The notes below the pieces were generated by a model. It saw only the letters and a program-made list of their open reading frames with translations. It did no database searches and was not told where the DNA came from. A stretch of 64,000 nt of DNA, from NCBI GenBank assembly GCA_003574895.1, contig PJFB01000001.1, positions 1 to 64,000 of the forward strand. Reading direction: 5' to 3'. The position numbers and the translations under genes were made by a program. Origin of the DNA: Geobacter sp. (lineage in GTDB: Bacteria; Desulfobacterota; Desulfuromonadia; Geobacterales; Pseudopelobacteraceae). Positions 7,928 through 19,300 of this stretch are shown one piece after another (positions within the stretch are counted from its first letter, which is position 1; every line of letters begins with the position of its first letter).

Positions 7928-8691
7928 ACCGTTTTCTGCTTGCAGTGCTGGTATGTGGTGTTCTGGCCGCTGCGATCTTGTACGATTACCCCAATTGGCT
8001 GGCACGCCGGGCCGACCGGATGTTCACCACCGGCAACCTGACAGCGGCACTTGTTGACTGGTCTTCCTTGGGAAGGTTGCCGGGGCGTAAGGAAACGGCG
8101 CTGTTCAACAGCGGCGTGGCAGCATACCGTATGGGCAATTACTCTGCGGCTGCGGCTTTTTTTCAAGCCGGCTCCGCTACGGGCGACAGCCGCCTGCGGG
8201 GCAAGGCGCTTTACAATCTGGGCACAACCAGCATTCGACTTGCCGCCGCACTGGGAACAAGGGGGGGGGACGCTGTGGCTGAACGTCAGTTGAAAAATGC
8301 GGTGAGGGAACTGCAGGCATCCCTGGAGCTTGATAGATCCGATGATGCGGCACTGCGCAATTTGCAGGTTGCCAGGGCACGTCTTGCCATGTCACTGAAG
8401 CAGAAAGGGACAAAGAATATAGCCCAAAATCAGGGTGCGCGAGCGCAGCGGAATCCAACAGACACCGATGGAGAAAAGCGCAAGGACCCGAAGGAGCCCG
8501 GCAAGGATGTTGCAAAACCGGGAAAGGCGACCGACATGGACCGGGAAGGAGGCAAAAAACGCCGTGCGCCGCTGGACAGGAACCAGGCGCTGCGCATGCT
8601 GGACGAGGCAAGGGGAAGGGAAGCGCTTCGCTCCGCAACAACCTTCCCGGGAATCGGCAAAAATCCGTCCCCCCCTGAAAAGGACTGGTGA
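7924..8691 (+). CDS. batC: TPR protein of the Bat operon (BatC-like)
   Basis: A 255-aa protein with an N-terminal membrane anchor (FLLAVLVCGVLAAAILYDY), TPR helices (about 45-165, e.g. ALFNSGVAAYRMGNYSAAAA and KALYNLGTTSIRLA) and a long charged, low-complexity tail rich in Lys, Asp, Gly and Pro. It ends with the conserved-looking NQALRMLDEARGREAL. BatC/BatE proteins carry TPRs and probably scaffold the periplasmic face of the complex. The tail is about 80 residues and likely disordered. Confidence 0.82.
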   Translation: MNRFLLAVLVCGVLAAAILYDYPNWLARRADRMFTTGNLTAALVDWSSLGRLPGRKETALFNSGVAAYRMGNYSAAAAFFQAGSATGDSRLRGKALYNLGTTSIRLAAALGTRGGDAVAERQLKNAVRELQASLELDRSDDAALRNLQVARARLAMSLKQKGTKNIAQNQGARAQRNPTDTDGEKRKDPKEPGKDVAKPGKATDMDREGGKKRRAPLDRNQALRMLDEARGREALRSATTFPGIGKNPSPPEKDW

Positions 8692-8692
8692 G

Positions 8693-10024
8693 ATGACAGA
8701 AACGGTGACTTACATAGCCTCTTGCCTGTCAGGCAGCAGGTATCTGCCGATCCATTTTTTCCTATACATGGCTGTTGCTTTGCCTGCCTTTGCCGACGAA
8801 GCTCCGGAGGGTTTGACGCTGAACCTGAACCTTGCCGCGGAGCGGGTCTACCAGGGCGAGTCCATACCGGTAACAGTCACGTTGCGGAACACCGGCCTCA
8901 AGGTGCGCAACGTGGGGTACCCGCGTATTGCCATGCACGGCCTGTCGCCTGTTTCGCTGGGAACCGTGGAACAACAAGGAAAGAGTGATGACGGTACTTC
9001 CCTTTACAGGTTCACCGGCAAGGTGACCCCCGGTAAAGCCGGGACCTTCACGGTCGGCCCTGCCCACATCGAGTGCGAGGTCATGGAAACGGCACAGGGA
9101 GGTGCCGCTTTCTTCGGCGGGTTGGAACCGCGCAAGGTCTCGCTGGCTTCAGCCCCTGTCACCCTGATCGTGGCGTCACTACCAGTAACCGGCCGGCCAG
9201 CTTCCTTCAGCGGGGCGGTGGGCCGGTTTTCGCTCTCGGTTACGACAATCCCAGCCAGGGCCACTGTTGGAGAACCGGTTATTGTCACCACATCGATCCG
9301 AGGCGCAGGTTCGATGACCGATGCCGCTTGCCCCGTACTTGCCGGCTCCAATATGCAGAGTTTCCCCGTGCGGGCCATGCGGAGCACTGCACAGCTTACC
9401 TGCGAACAGGTAATCATACCATCGAAAGTCGTCCGGTTCCCGCCCGTTGTCTGGAGTTATTTCGATCCTGATGCAGAAGCATACCATGTGTTGCGGGTGA
9501 ATGTTCCCAGTCAGGTTGTTGAGCGGTCCAATATCCATGCAGCCCAAAACACCGCAGTAGCCGCCACTGTCCCAGCCAAGCGGGAGCAGGAGCCTTTGCA
9601 AAGTTATTTTATTGCACTCATGGCCGGATTGTTACTGGTGCCGGTATTGGCGGTGTTGATTGGGCGCCATCGCCAGTCAACTGCCGTTAAAACGACAATC
9701 GAGCTTTCCAGCGATCTCCGGAGAATGTTGCAAGCTGCGGAAGCAGCTTCTGTCAAAGGGGACGTCGAGCTTTTCTACAATATCGTCTTTGAGATCATAC
9801 AGAATAGTGTCGAAAAACCTAACACTTTGTTGCCGGTCAAATCACGTTTGTTTATAAATAGATCCGTTTTACCTCAAATTAACGAAAATCATAATAATAA
9901 CGCGGAAATATATGCACTAGCCGCAGCATGTGACAAAGTCCGTTATGGCCGTGATATGCCCGATAGTATTTCCATGGCGGCTGACCTCGAAAGACTCAAA
10001 CAAATCCTCTCCGGAATGTCTTGA
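8693..10024 (+). CDS. batD: BatD-like oxygen tolerance protein
   Basis: A 443-aa protein. The ATG at 8693 is 1 nt after the batC stop and has AAGGA upstream; the much longer open frame back to 8435 overlaps batC and is not coding. The signal region ends at PAFADEAPEG (about residue 38). Two Ig-like periplasmic domains follow (ERVYQGESIPVTVTLRNTG; FSLSVTTIPARATVGEPVIV), as in BatD, then a membrane span (YFIALMAGLLLVPVLAVLIG, about 305-325) and a cytosolic helical domain with RYGRDMP near the end. It is the last gene of the operon. Codon use turns AT-richer over the last 200 bp. Confidence 0.85.
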   Translation: MTETVTYIASCLSGSRYLPIHFFLYMAVALPAFADEAPEGLTLNLNLAAERVYQGESIPVTVTLRNTGLKVRNVGYPRIAMHGLSPVSLGTVEQQGKSDDGTSLYRFTGKVTPGKAGTFTVGPAHIECEVMETAQGGAAFFGGLEPRKVSLASAPVTLIVASLPVTGRPASFSGAVGRFSLSVTTIPARATVGEPVIVTTSIRGAGSMTDAACPVLAGSNMQSFPVRAMRSTAQLTCEQVIIPSKVVRFPPVVWSYFDPDAEAYHVLRVNVPSQVVERSNIHAAQNTAVAATVPAKREQEPLQSYFIALMAGLLLVPVLAVLIGRHRQSTAVKTTIELSSDLRRMLQAAEAASVKGDVELFYNIVFEIIQNSVEKPNTLLPVKSRLFINRSVLPQINENHNNNAEIYALAAACDKVRYGRDMPDSISMAADLERLKQILSGMS

Positions 10025-10219
10025 ATTCCCCTCCCCAAAAATTGCCGAGATAAAGTTGTCAATAACTTATTGATATTACTTGATCATAGCCATGAACCAG
10101 GAAACTGAATTTAGTTGGTTAATGGACTCGGAAACGGTGTTTGTCGAAAATGTTTACTCTTTCTAAAATATGGCATTCGCTTCAAATGCAGTATGCTGAA
10201 AATACTAATGTTATTGGTA

Positions 10220-10235
10220 TGGTACATAAATTGCT
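10220..10235 (+). promoter_or_regulatory. sigma-54-type promoter before the giant secreted-protein gene
   Basis: TGGTACATAAATTGCT matches the RpoN consensus TGGCAC-N5-TTGCT at all but one conserved base and has the required GG-N10-GC spacing. Transcription would begin near 10247, about 70 bp before the start codon. The 294-bp gap 10025-10318 that holds it contains nothing else recognisable. Sigma-54 control fits the PEP-CTERM/exosortase setting, where PrsK/PrsR-type systems are known to act with sigma-54. Confidence 0.65.
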
Positions 10236-10318
10236 GTGGTTTGTTGAATCTAATTAACCGCATGTAACTTGGTGTATTGCTGCTGCTTTCATTTTTGTGA
10301 ATTCATGGAGGTATAGCC

Positions 10319-13300
10319 ATGAGGCCATTTAGCCGATCTAGATGTCTAGTTGCATTAAGCTCGACAGTGTTGCTGTTTGTCTGCCTTTCATTCTCTCTCC
10401 CTGTGTTCGCCGATGTCTGGACACATGCCTGTGGTGATGATCCGTTCAATGTAAAAACGGTGTTCGATAAAAGCGAATTCATCTGCGTTGCCGGCACCGG
10501 CATCGGTGGTGGAGCCGTGGCACCCGACTGCGGTTTCTTCCCCTGTGCCGACATCTATGTGATGACGAACCGGACCTGGGCCGGCGGAGAGGCTCTTGCC
10601 GATGTCATGGGCTCTGAAAACCGTGTATGGGCTGAACAATTAGGCGGGGGATTTGGGCTGCTGAGCGACATTATGATTGTCACTCCGGCAAAGGCCATGG
10701 TCGGCGACTACGATATCATCCTCGACAACAACCTGAGCGCAAAGTTTGATGGCAACGACGAGGTGAACGACATCGGTACCGGTATTGCCTTCAGGATCAT
10801 TGACCTGGGCCATCCTCCGGTAGACGTCTCGGCCATCAAGAATGCGGCCAAAGGGATGTCTCAAGGTGCTTCCAATGCCATAGCCCAGTGGAATGCCGGC
10901 TGCAACGCCCTTGATGCACTCGGAATCGGGCTCAGCCTGATGTCGGGTGATTATATCGGCGCTGCGTTCGGCATACTGGGCAACATCACTGGTATTCCCA
11001 CCGATTACAACGGCGCGGTTATCAGCAAGGCCACGGAGCTGATCGGCGGTTTCAATCCCAATAGCACACCGCAGAAGGCCACCGGTATATATGGTAACTT
11101 GGCCAAACACTGGTACGACCTCTACGAAGATCCGCCCGATGCCAATTACACTGAATTCGCGACCGTGAATTTTTCTGCCCTGAATGCGGAGCTGGCAGCC
11201 AGCTCCGTTGCCGGATCATATCCTTTCCTGGCCAAAGGAAGCGATCCACGTGAGGCGGCGCTCATCCGGGTCGCCAATCGCTCCGTCGAGCAGGCTGCGC
11301 TGGTCAAGGCCCTCCGTCAGTCCTATGAAAAATATCAAGGCGCAGTTGCCGTTTCCAATTACGAATACGCCTATCGCCAGATCGAGCAGGCGAGGCAGTA
11401 CGGACAATGGCTGGCCGCAAATATGGATGCTTTCAAAAATGATATCCAGTATCTGAAGAGCGTGCTGGTCGCCTATGGTGTCGCTGATAAAGTATATAAG
11501 GCCAGCGATCTGCAGGCGCTCAAAGACCGGGTAACCGCTTCCGGCCTTACCATGGAAGAAGTTGTTTCCCTGAAAAACGTCGGTTTCAGCGACGAGCGCA
11601 TCACGCTTCTTACCCAGCTGATCAAGGCGCTCAATGTCCCAGTCGCCGATTTTACCATGTCTGAATCCATCGATGCACTGTCGGCCCAGGTCGACACGGC
11701 CCTCCCCGGTATCCAGACGTTCAATGCCAATGCCCTTGCCACCATGACCAATCTGGTGACTGAATTCACTCCGCATCATCCGCTCGTGAACGCGGGTGGC
11801 CCCTATACCGGCACGACCGGCAGCCAGATCTTGCTCAATGGCAGCGGTTCGTCCGATCCAGATGTGGGTGACACCCTAACCTACGCTTGGGACCTGGATG
11901 GCGACGGGCTGTTCGACGACGCAGCCGGCGCCACTGTCCTCCATACTTGGACAACCCCGATCAAAACCCTGATCGGCTTGCAGGTCACCGATTCAACCGG
12001 CCGGAGCTCCATCGGCTATGCACAGGCGATCATCTCGGCAGGAAATACCCCGCCGGTCATAACTGCCTTCACACCATCGGCAACGAGTCTGAGTGCAAGC
12101 GTCCACCAACCGCTGACATTCACCGTTGCGGCCACCGATCCCGACAATGACCCCCTGACCTATGAGTGGACCCTGGATGGCTCGCCTGTGGGAACTGGCA
12201 CCAGCTACACCCTGACTCCCGGTTCGACGGACAGCGGGACGAGGCTGGTGCTGGTGACGGTGCGGGATAACAATACAGCAAGCCAGGACACGGTTGAAGG
12301 TCGGATAGTCAGGATTTACTCTGATGTGGATGGCGACAACTACGACTCATCCGTAGATTGTAATGATAACGACGCCACGGTCCACCCGGGTGCGATTGAA
12401 ATCCTTAACAACGGCAAGGACGATGATTGTAACCCGGCAACCGCTGATTTTGTCTGCAACGGACTTCCTCCGTCCACTTTCTATCGTGATGCCGATGGCG
12501 ACAGTTATGGCAATCCTCTGCTGAGCGTTCAGGACTGCACCGCTCCAGCGGGTTATGTTGCCGACAATACCGATTGCAATGATGCTGATCTGAACATCCA
12601 TCCAGGCGCTTCCGAGGTCTGCAACGGCAAGGACGACAACTGCAACGGGCAGATCGATGAAGGAGTGAGCACCACGTTTTATTTGGACGCGGACAATGAC
12701 GGCTATGGCAATCTCCTTGCCCCGCTCCAGGCTTGTTCTGCGCCGGCTGGGTATGTGACGAATGGCGCCGATTGCAACGATTCCAATTTTTCAGTAAATC
12801 CGGGTGCTACAGAAATTATGTACGACGGCATCGACAACGACTGCAACCCGTTGACCTTCGATACAGTCGATGCCGATGGTGATGGTTATCCGAGCAGCCT
12901 TGACTGTAACGATAGTGACCCTCTGGTCAACCCAGGCCGCCGTGAAGTGATTCACAACGGCAAGGATGACGATTGTAATCCCGCAACCATGGACAACTGG
13001 TCGAAGAGTTTTGTTCTCGGTATTGATGATGCTTCCTGGATCTATTATGCCAAGAGTGCCGGTGATGGTACTTTCAGCAATTACCGGACCCTGGATTATC
13101 TGGGTAGTGGGACATCGCGGGGCATTACCATCGAAGATTTCAACGGGGATGGTTTCCTGGATTTCATTGCCGGACGCGGCAATGGGGAAATGTATCTCTT
13201 CACTAATGATGGCAACGACAATTTCACCAACAACGGTGTTGTCGGCATCCATCCGAATTCCGGCGGCTATATCATGGATATGGCGGCCGGAGACTTCAAT

Positions 13301-16300
13301 AATGATGGTTTGACTGATTTTATCGCCAACGGCAATACCAATGTTAGTGCCCTGTTTCTCAATGACGGTAAAGGCGGTTTTACCCGCTCGACCATCACAC
13401 TCCCCAATACCGGACGAGGACTTGACGTAGCGGATTTCGACGGTGACGGCAACCTCGATTTTGCGGCCTCCTTTTACGGGACCAACAATGTCTGGGTTTA
13501 CCGCGGCAACGGTGCCGGGGGCTTCACCGGAGCCTCGATCGGCACCGCCACAACCTCGGCAAACGACAATTATGCCCTGGCTGCCGCGGACTTCGACAAC
13601 GACGGCAAGACGGACATCATCGTCGGCGGCAGCTCCAACGGCGACACCTATTTCTTCAAAGGTAACGGCGACGGCAGCTTCGCGGCTGGTGTTCTGGTGC
13701 CGACCCTGGATACTGACAACTACCACAATTCGATAGATGCCTACGACCTGAACAATGACGGCTACGTGGACATCGTCATGGGGAACTACGGCTCCAACAA
13801 CAAGCTCTGGTTCTATCCCGGCAAGGGCGACGGCACCTTCGGTACCCGGGCCGCGATCAGCCCCTTATCCACTCGGTCTAGCCTGCTGGCGGTCTCGGCG
13901 CCGCCAGTTGCCACGAAAGCGGCTGGCGCCCCCTTCGCGGTTGTTTCGCCGAAGAGTCAGGCAGTGGCTATCGGCTCGCCGGCAGCGCTCAATGGACTCT
14001 TCTCCTATGATCCCGACGGTGTCATTTCCAGTTATGCCTGGAAATTCGGGGACGGAGGGACCGCTACCGATGCGACGGTCTCCCACCCCTTCGTTGCCGA
14101 AGGGCGATACCTGACCAGTCTGGTGGTGACTGACGGCACCGGCCGCGCCGGCACGGATGTCGCGGTCGTGAAAGCGCTCGGCGCGCCGCCGGTGGCAAAT
14201 GCTGGCGGACCCTACTCGGTCGGTGAGGCCCAGGCGAACAGCGGCCGTTATTCGGTTTCCCTCAACGGCTCCGCTTCCACCGATGATGGCGGCATCGTGA
14301 GCTATGAGTGGGATTTCGGCGATGGCTTCACCGACAACTTCGATGACGGCAACGCCCTTGGCTGGAGCCAGCTCCAGGGGACGTGGGCCGTGGATGGCGG
14401 CAGCTACCGCCAGACCAATGCCAGTATCGACAGGTCGGATACGTTTGTTGGCAACCTCAAGTCGGGTGACTACACTGTCGAGGCGGACATCATGCTCCTG
14501 GCCGGTTCCGGTCAGGAGGCGCAGTTACTGTTCCGAGGGCTCGACCAGAACAACCACTACGAACTGATCTTCCGGGGACGGGGCTACAACGACATGCTTT
14601 TCTACCGTGTGCTCAACGGTGGATCGTCAAACCTTGCCTCGGTGGGGCTCGGGTTCGTCCCGCAGTTGAATACATGGTATCACCTCAAGGTTGAGGCATA
14701 CGGCAGCTCCTTCAGGTGCTACCTGAACGGTTCGCTCATGCTGGTTGTAAACGATACAAACCTGCCGAACGGTAAGGTCGGTTTCTCCACATACTATTCG
14801 GATGCCAGGTTCGACAATTTAGTGGTCTCTTCGCTGGGAACCGGAGCGAACCCGACCCATCTCTATGCCGAGGGAAGCTATACGGCAACCCTCAAGGTCA
14901 CCGACAAGGCCGGGCAGACCGCCATGGCCACCGCTTCGGTAACCGCCAGCAAGGGGACCCCGCCGGTGGCGGATGCCGGCGGACCGTACCTGCTCGATGA
15001 AACGATTGCCAGTCAGAATACCTGGACGGTCACCCTGGATGGTTCCGCCTCCGTCGACGATAGCGGCATCCAATCCTACTCGTGGGACTTCGGTGACGGC
15101 AGCGCCCTTGGTACGGTTCAAAAACCAACCCATACTTATACCGGAGCCGGCACCTTCAACGTCACCCTGACCGTTACCGACAGGGCCGGCCAGACCAGTG
15201 CGGCGAAAAGCATTGTTACCACCAGTGGCAATGCGTTGCCGGTGGCAAATCCCGGCGGACCATACAATGTGAACGAAGACCAGGTCGTCAATAAGCACTG
15301 GACGATCAATGTGGATGCTTCTGCTTCGACGGATGATGTGGGGATCTGGAAATACGAGTGGAATTTCGGCGACGGCACGCCAGTGGTGACGACCAGGACC
15401 GCTACCCATACATATGCCGTTCCCGGCACCTATACGGTAGCCCTCAAGGTTACTGACCATGCCAACCAGACCCATACCGCCACAACGACGGCATCGGTGG
15501 TGACGACCGGCGCACCGACTGCCAATGCCGGCGGACCCTATGTCACCGAGCCGAACACGCCGGTTGTCTTCGACGGCACGGCGTCCACCGACAATACCGG
15601 CATCTTCTCCTACGCGTGGAACTTCGGTGACGGCACCACCGGCAAAGGGGCGCAACCGATCCATACCTATTCTTCGACGGGCAGCTATCCCATCACCCTG
15701 ACGGTGCAGGATGCAGCACTGCAGACCGCAACCGCAACCGCGACGGTAACGGTGGCGGTTGGAAATTCGCCGGTTGCCAATGCCGGTGGTCCGTACACTG
15801 CCAATGTGGGTGCGCCGTTCCGCCTCAACGGTTCGGCATCGACGGACGATTACGGCATCGCTTCCTTCCAGTGGACTGTCGGCTCTTCCAGCGTCCTGAT
15901 CGAGGACGCCTTTACCGGCACGGTCATCGATACGGCGAAATGGCTCTTCCCCACCTCCGGGGTAACCCAGAACAATGCTGTCACCCTGACCGGAAGCAGC
16001 GGCTGGGGGTCTCGCTACCTGTTCAGCAATACCGATTTCACCCTTGACGGGACAGCCGTCCTGGCGGGCCAGATCACGCAAACCGCTGGCGGCTACCTGA
16101 TGTTCGGTTTCAAGAATACCACCACCAACTTCAGCTATGAACAGATGCCGTATGCCCTCTATTTTAACAACGGCGGGCTGTATGTCTACGAAAACGGCTC
16201 CAGCCGCGGCCAGTTCGGTTCCTATGCCTCCAACACCGCCTACGATGCAAGGATCGAGCTGAAGACCTCAGTAACTGGTGGGGTCAATGGGGCGCGCTAT

Positions 16301-19300
16301 TACTACAAGCCTGCGTCCTCAACGGTCTGGACTCTGCTGTACGACTCTTCTTTTGTCCCCTCGTCCATGTCGTTCAAGGTAGGGGCTTCCTATTACAGCG
16401 GTACCTTTGTCATCGACAACATCGTTCTCTCTGCCGGCATCCAGACGCTGTCGGGTGAAAAGCCGATCATCATACCGATTGCTGCCGGCACCTACCCCGT
16501 GCAACTGACCGTTACCGACGGTGCGGGACAGAGCAGTACGGCATCATCCACCTTGACCGTAAGCAGCGATCCGCTGGTTATCACCGCTCCCTGGCAGTTC
16601 TCCGGTGGCATTGAAGTGCCCCATGACACTTGGAGCGGCGAAGAGGTGATCCTCAAGGCGGTGGTGAAGTCAGGCAAGGCGCCGATCACCTATGTCTGGG
16701 ACTTCGGTGACGGCACCTCTTCCACTCCGGCAACGGTGACCGACAGCTACAATCTCTCTGTAAAGCATACCTACAACGCAACTGACGGAACACCTATCAC
16801 GGCTCGTATAACCGTAACCGATGCCGACGGCAAGAGCTCTTCTGATCTCTACCCGATCATCATCCGCACCAAAACTCTCAGCGTCGAGGTCAACAAGGCG
16901 ATCGACGATGCCCTCTGGTATGTGCATACAACGCAAAACCGTACCAACGGCAGCTGGCAGAGCAGCGGCTATACCAACGGATACTATTCTTCGCCAACCG
17001 CTTCTGCCATCCATTCCATGGAGATCAACGGACATCTTGAAGTGGGTGATTTCAGCAATGATCCCTATGTGGAGGATGTCTGGCAGGGGATGAAGTATGT
17101 TCTGACCACACTCAACACGGTTGCCATAGGCGATCAGGCATACGGCGATCCCGATGTTAATGGCAATGGCTACGGCATCCAGGTCAATTCCGGCAGCTCC
17201 ATTTACGAAGGCGGCCAGGTTATGATGGCCCTGGTGGCTTCCGGCACACCAAACCTGAAGGCATCGACTGGTGGTTCCGGCATTATCGGCAGGAGCTACC
17301 GCGAGATCGTCGAGGATATGGCCGAGATGTACTACTGGGGCCAGGGAGACGACGTGTCGGGCTATGGTGCCGGCGGCTGGCGTTACAGCTGGCAGGGGCA
17401 GGCGGACAATTCCGCCAGCCAGTGGGCGGCGCTCGGTTTCGAGGCTGCAGAGGAGCAGGCATGGATCAAGGTTCCCCAGTGGGTCCGTGACCGTAACATA
17501 ATCTGGCTTGCCTACAGCAGAAGCAGCGACGGCAATGGCTATGGCTATACCAGCGCAGGCAACGATGTTGCCACCACGCCGTCGGGTTTGGCCCAGGTGG
17601 CGTTCGACAAGATCCCGACAACCGACATGCGCTGGAAACAGGTGGAAAACTTCCTCGCCTCGTACTGGGACAGATGGTACAACGGCTCGGGCAATTACTA
17701 TGCGCTTTATGCCCTTGCCAAGGCCATGCGCACCGCCAAGCCGAAGGAGATAACGATCCTCGGCGAAGGGACAACCAACGCTATCGACTGGTACAATGAC
17801 CCGACCCGCGGGTTGGCCCGCACCATCGTCAACCAGCAGGACGCCAACGGCATGTTCACCGGAGGGAGAACCGATACCGGTACCCACTGGGTGGAAGGCG
17901 CATTCCGCACTGCCTGGGGGGTCATCATCCTGACCAAAACCCTGTTCGTGCTGCCGCCGGTGGCGGTTGCCGGTGAAAACAAGGTCTGGGGGATCGACTG
18001 GCCGCTGACGCTCGACGGCTCCAAGTCTTACCACCTCGATCCGTTCCGGAAGATTGTCAAGTACGAATGGGACATCAACGGCGACGGAATCTACGAGTAC
18101 AGCAGCGATCAGCCAACCGCAACCCACACCTATACCGAGTTGGGGACCTACAAGGTTACCCTCCGGGTAACCGACAACAACGATCCGCCCAAGTACGACA
18201 CCAACTCGATCACGGTCGTGGTTGCTGTGCCGCCGCATCCGCCGGTGGCCAATCCGGGAGGGCCCTATGTCGGTTTTGTCGGCATACCGTTGCAGCTTGA
18301 CGGCAGCAAATCATACGACATCGACCCGACCGACTTCATAACCGCTTATGAATGGGAGCTGGACGGCGTCTATCCGTACAACTTCTCCGACGCCACCGGG
18401 GCCACGCCGACCTTTACCTGGGATGCCCCAGGTACGTACAACATCGGCCTCAAGGTGTCTGACAATGGCGTTTTGAGCCCCAACAACGAGAAGCTCTCCG
18501 ATACCAAATGGACGACGGTAATTATCAAGCAGAACAACCAGCCCGTGGCCAATGCCGGCGGTCCTTACACCGTCAGTGAAGGGGGGACGATCGAACTCGA
18601 TGGGAGTGCGTCATCCGATCCGGACGGCAACGCACTTAGCTATGCCTGGGATCTGGATAACGACGGCACCTTTGAAACCACAGGGATGAAACCAGCCTTC
18701 AGCCGTCCCGACAACGGCACCTTCACGGTTCGCCTCAAAGTGTCCGACGGCGGCCTCGAATCGGTTGCCACAGCCACGGTGGAAGTGCTGAACGTGGCGC
18801 CTTTGGTCAGTCCGCCGGCTCCAGCAATCATTACCGAAGGAAGTACCTATCTTGCCTCAGGCTCCTTCAGTGATCCGGGTGCGGATACCTGGGCCGCCAC
18901 CGTCGATTACGGCGATGGTACCGGCGTCCAGCCGCTGACGCTTTCCGGCAAGAACTTCAGCCTGAATCATCTTTATCCGCAGAATGGCGTCTATCCGGTG
19001 ACCATTGTAGTTATCGACAAGGATGGCGCCACTGGTTCGGCAACCGTTCAGGTGACGGCAACGAACGTTGCACCGCTGGTCAATGCCGGTCCTGACGTGA
19101 CACTCAACAATACCCGTTCCTTTGCCGGTAGCGGCTCGTTCACCGATCCTGGCGCCGACACCTGGACCGCCACCGTGGACTACGGCGACGGCACCGGGCC
19201 GCAGCCGCTCCTGCTCAATCCCGATAAGACCTTTGCCTTTGCCCATACCTATGCAGCCAACGGCGCCTTCACCGTAACGGTGACGGTGAGCGACGGGGAC

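Noticed and set aside
12323-13860. Regular repeats suggesting a CRISPR array
   Set aside because: The periodicity follows codons for Asp/Asn-rich protein repeats (MopE-like and FG-GAP) and the units diverge at third positions; there is no constant repeat with variable spacers.
14819-18238. Long minus-strand open frames opposite the giant gene
   Set aside because: They lie wholly antisense to a well-supported domain protein, lack ribosome-binding sites and translate to low-complexity Gly/Arg/His sequence. They result from the high G+C third-position bias.
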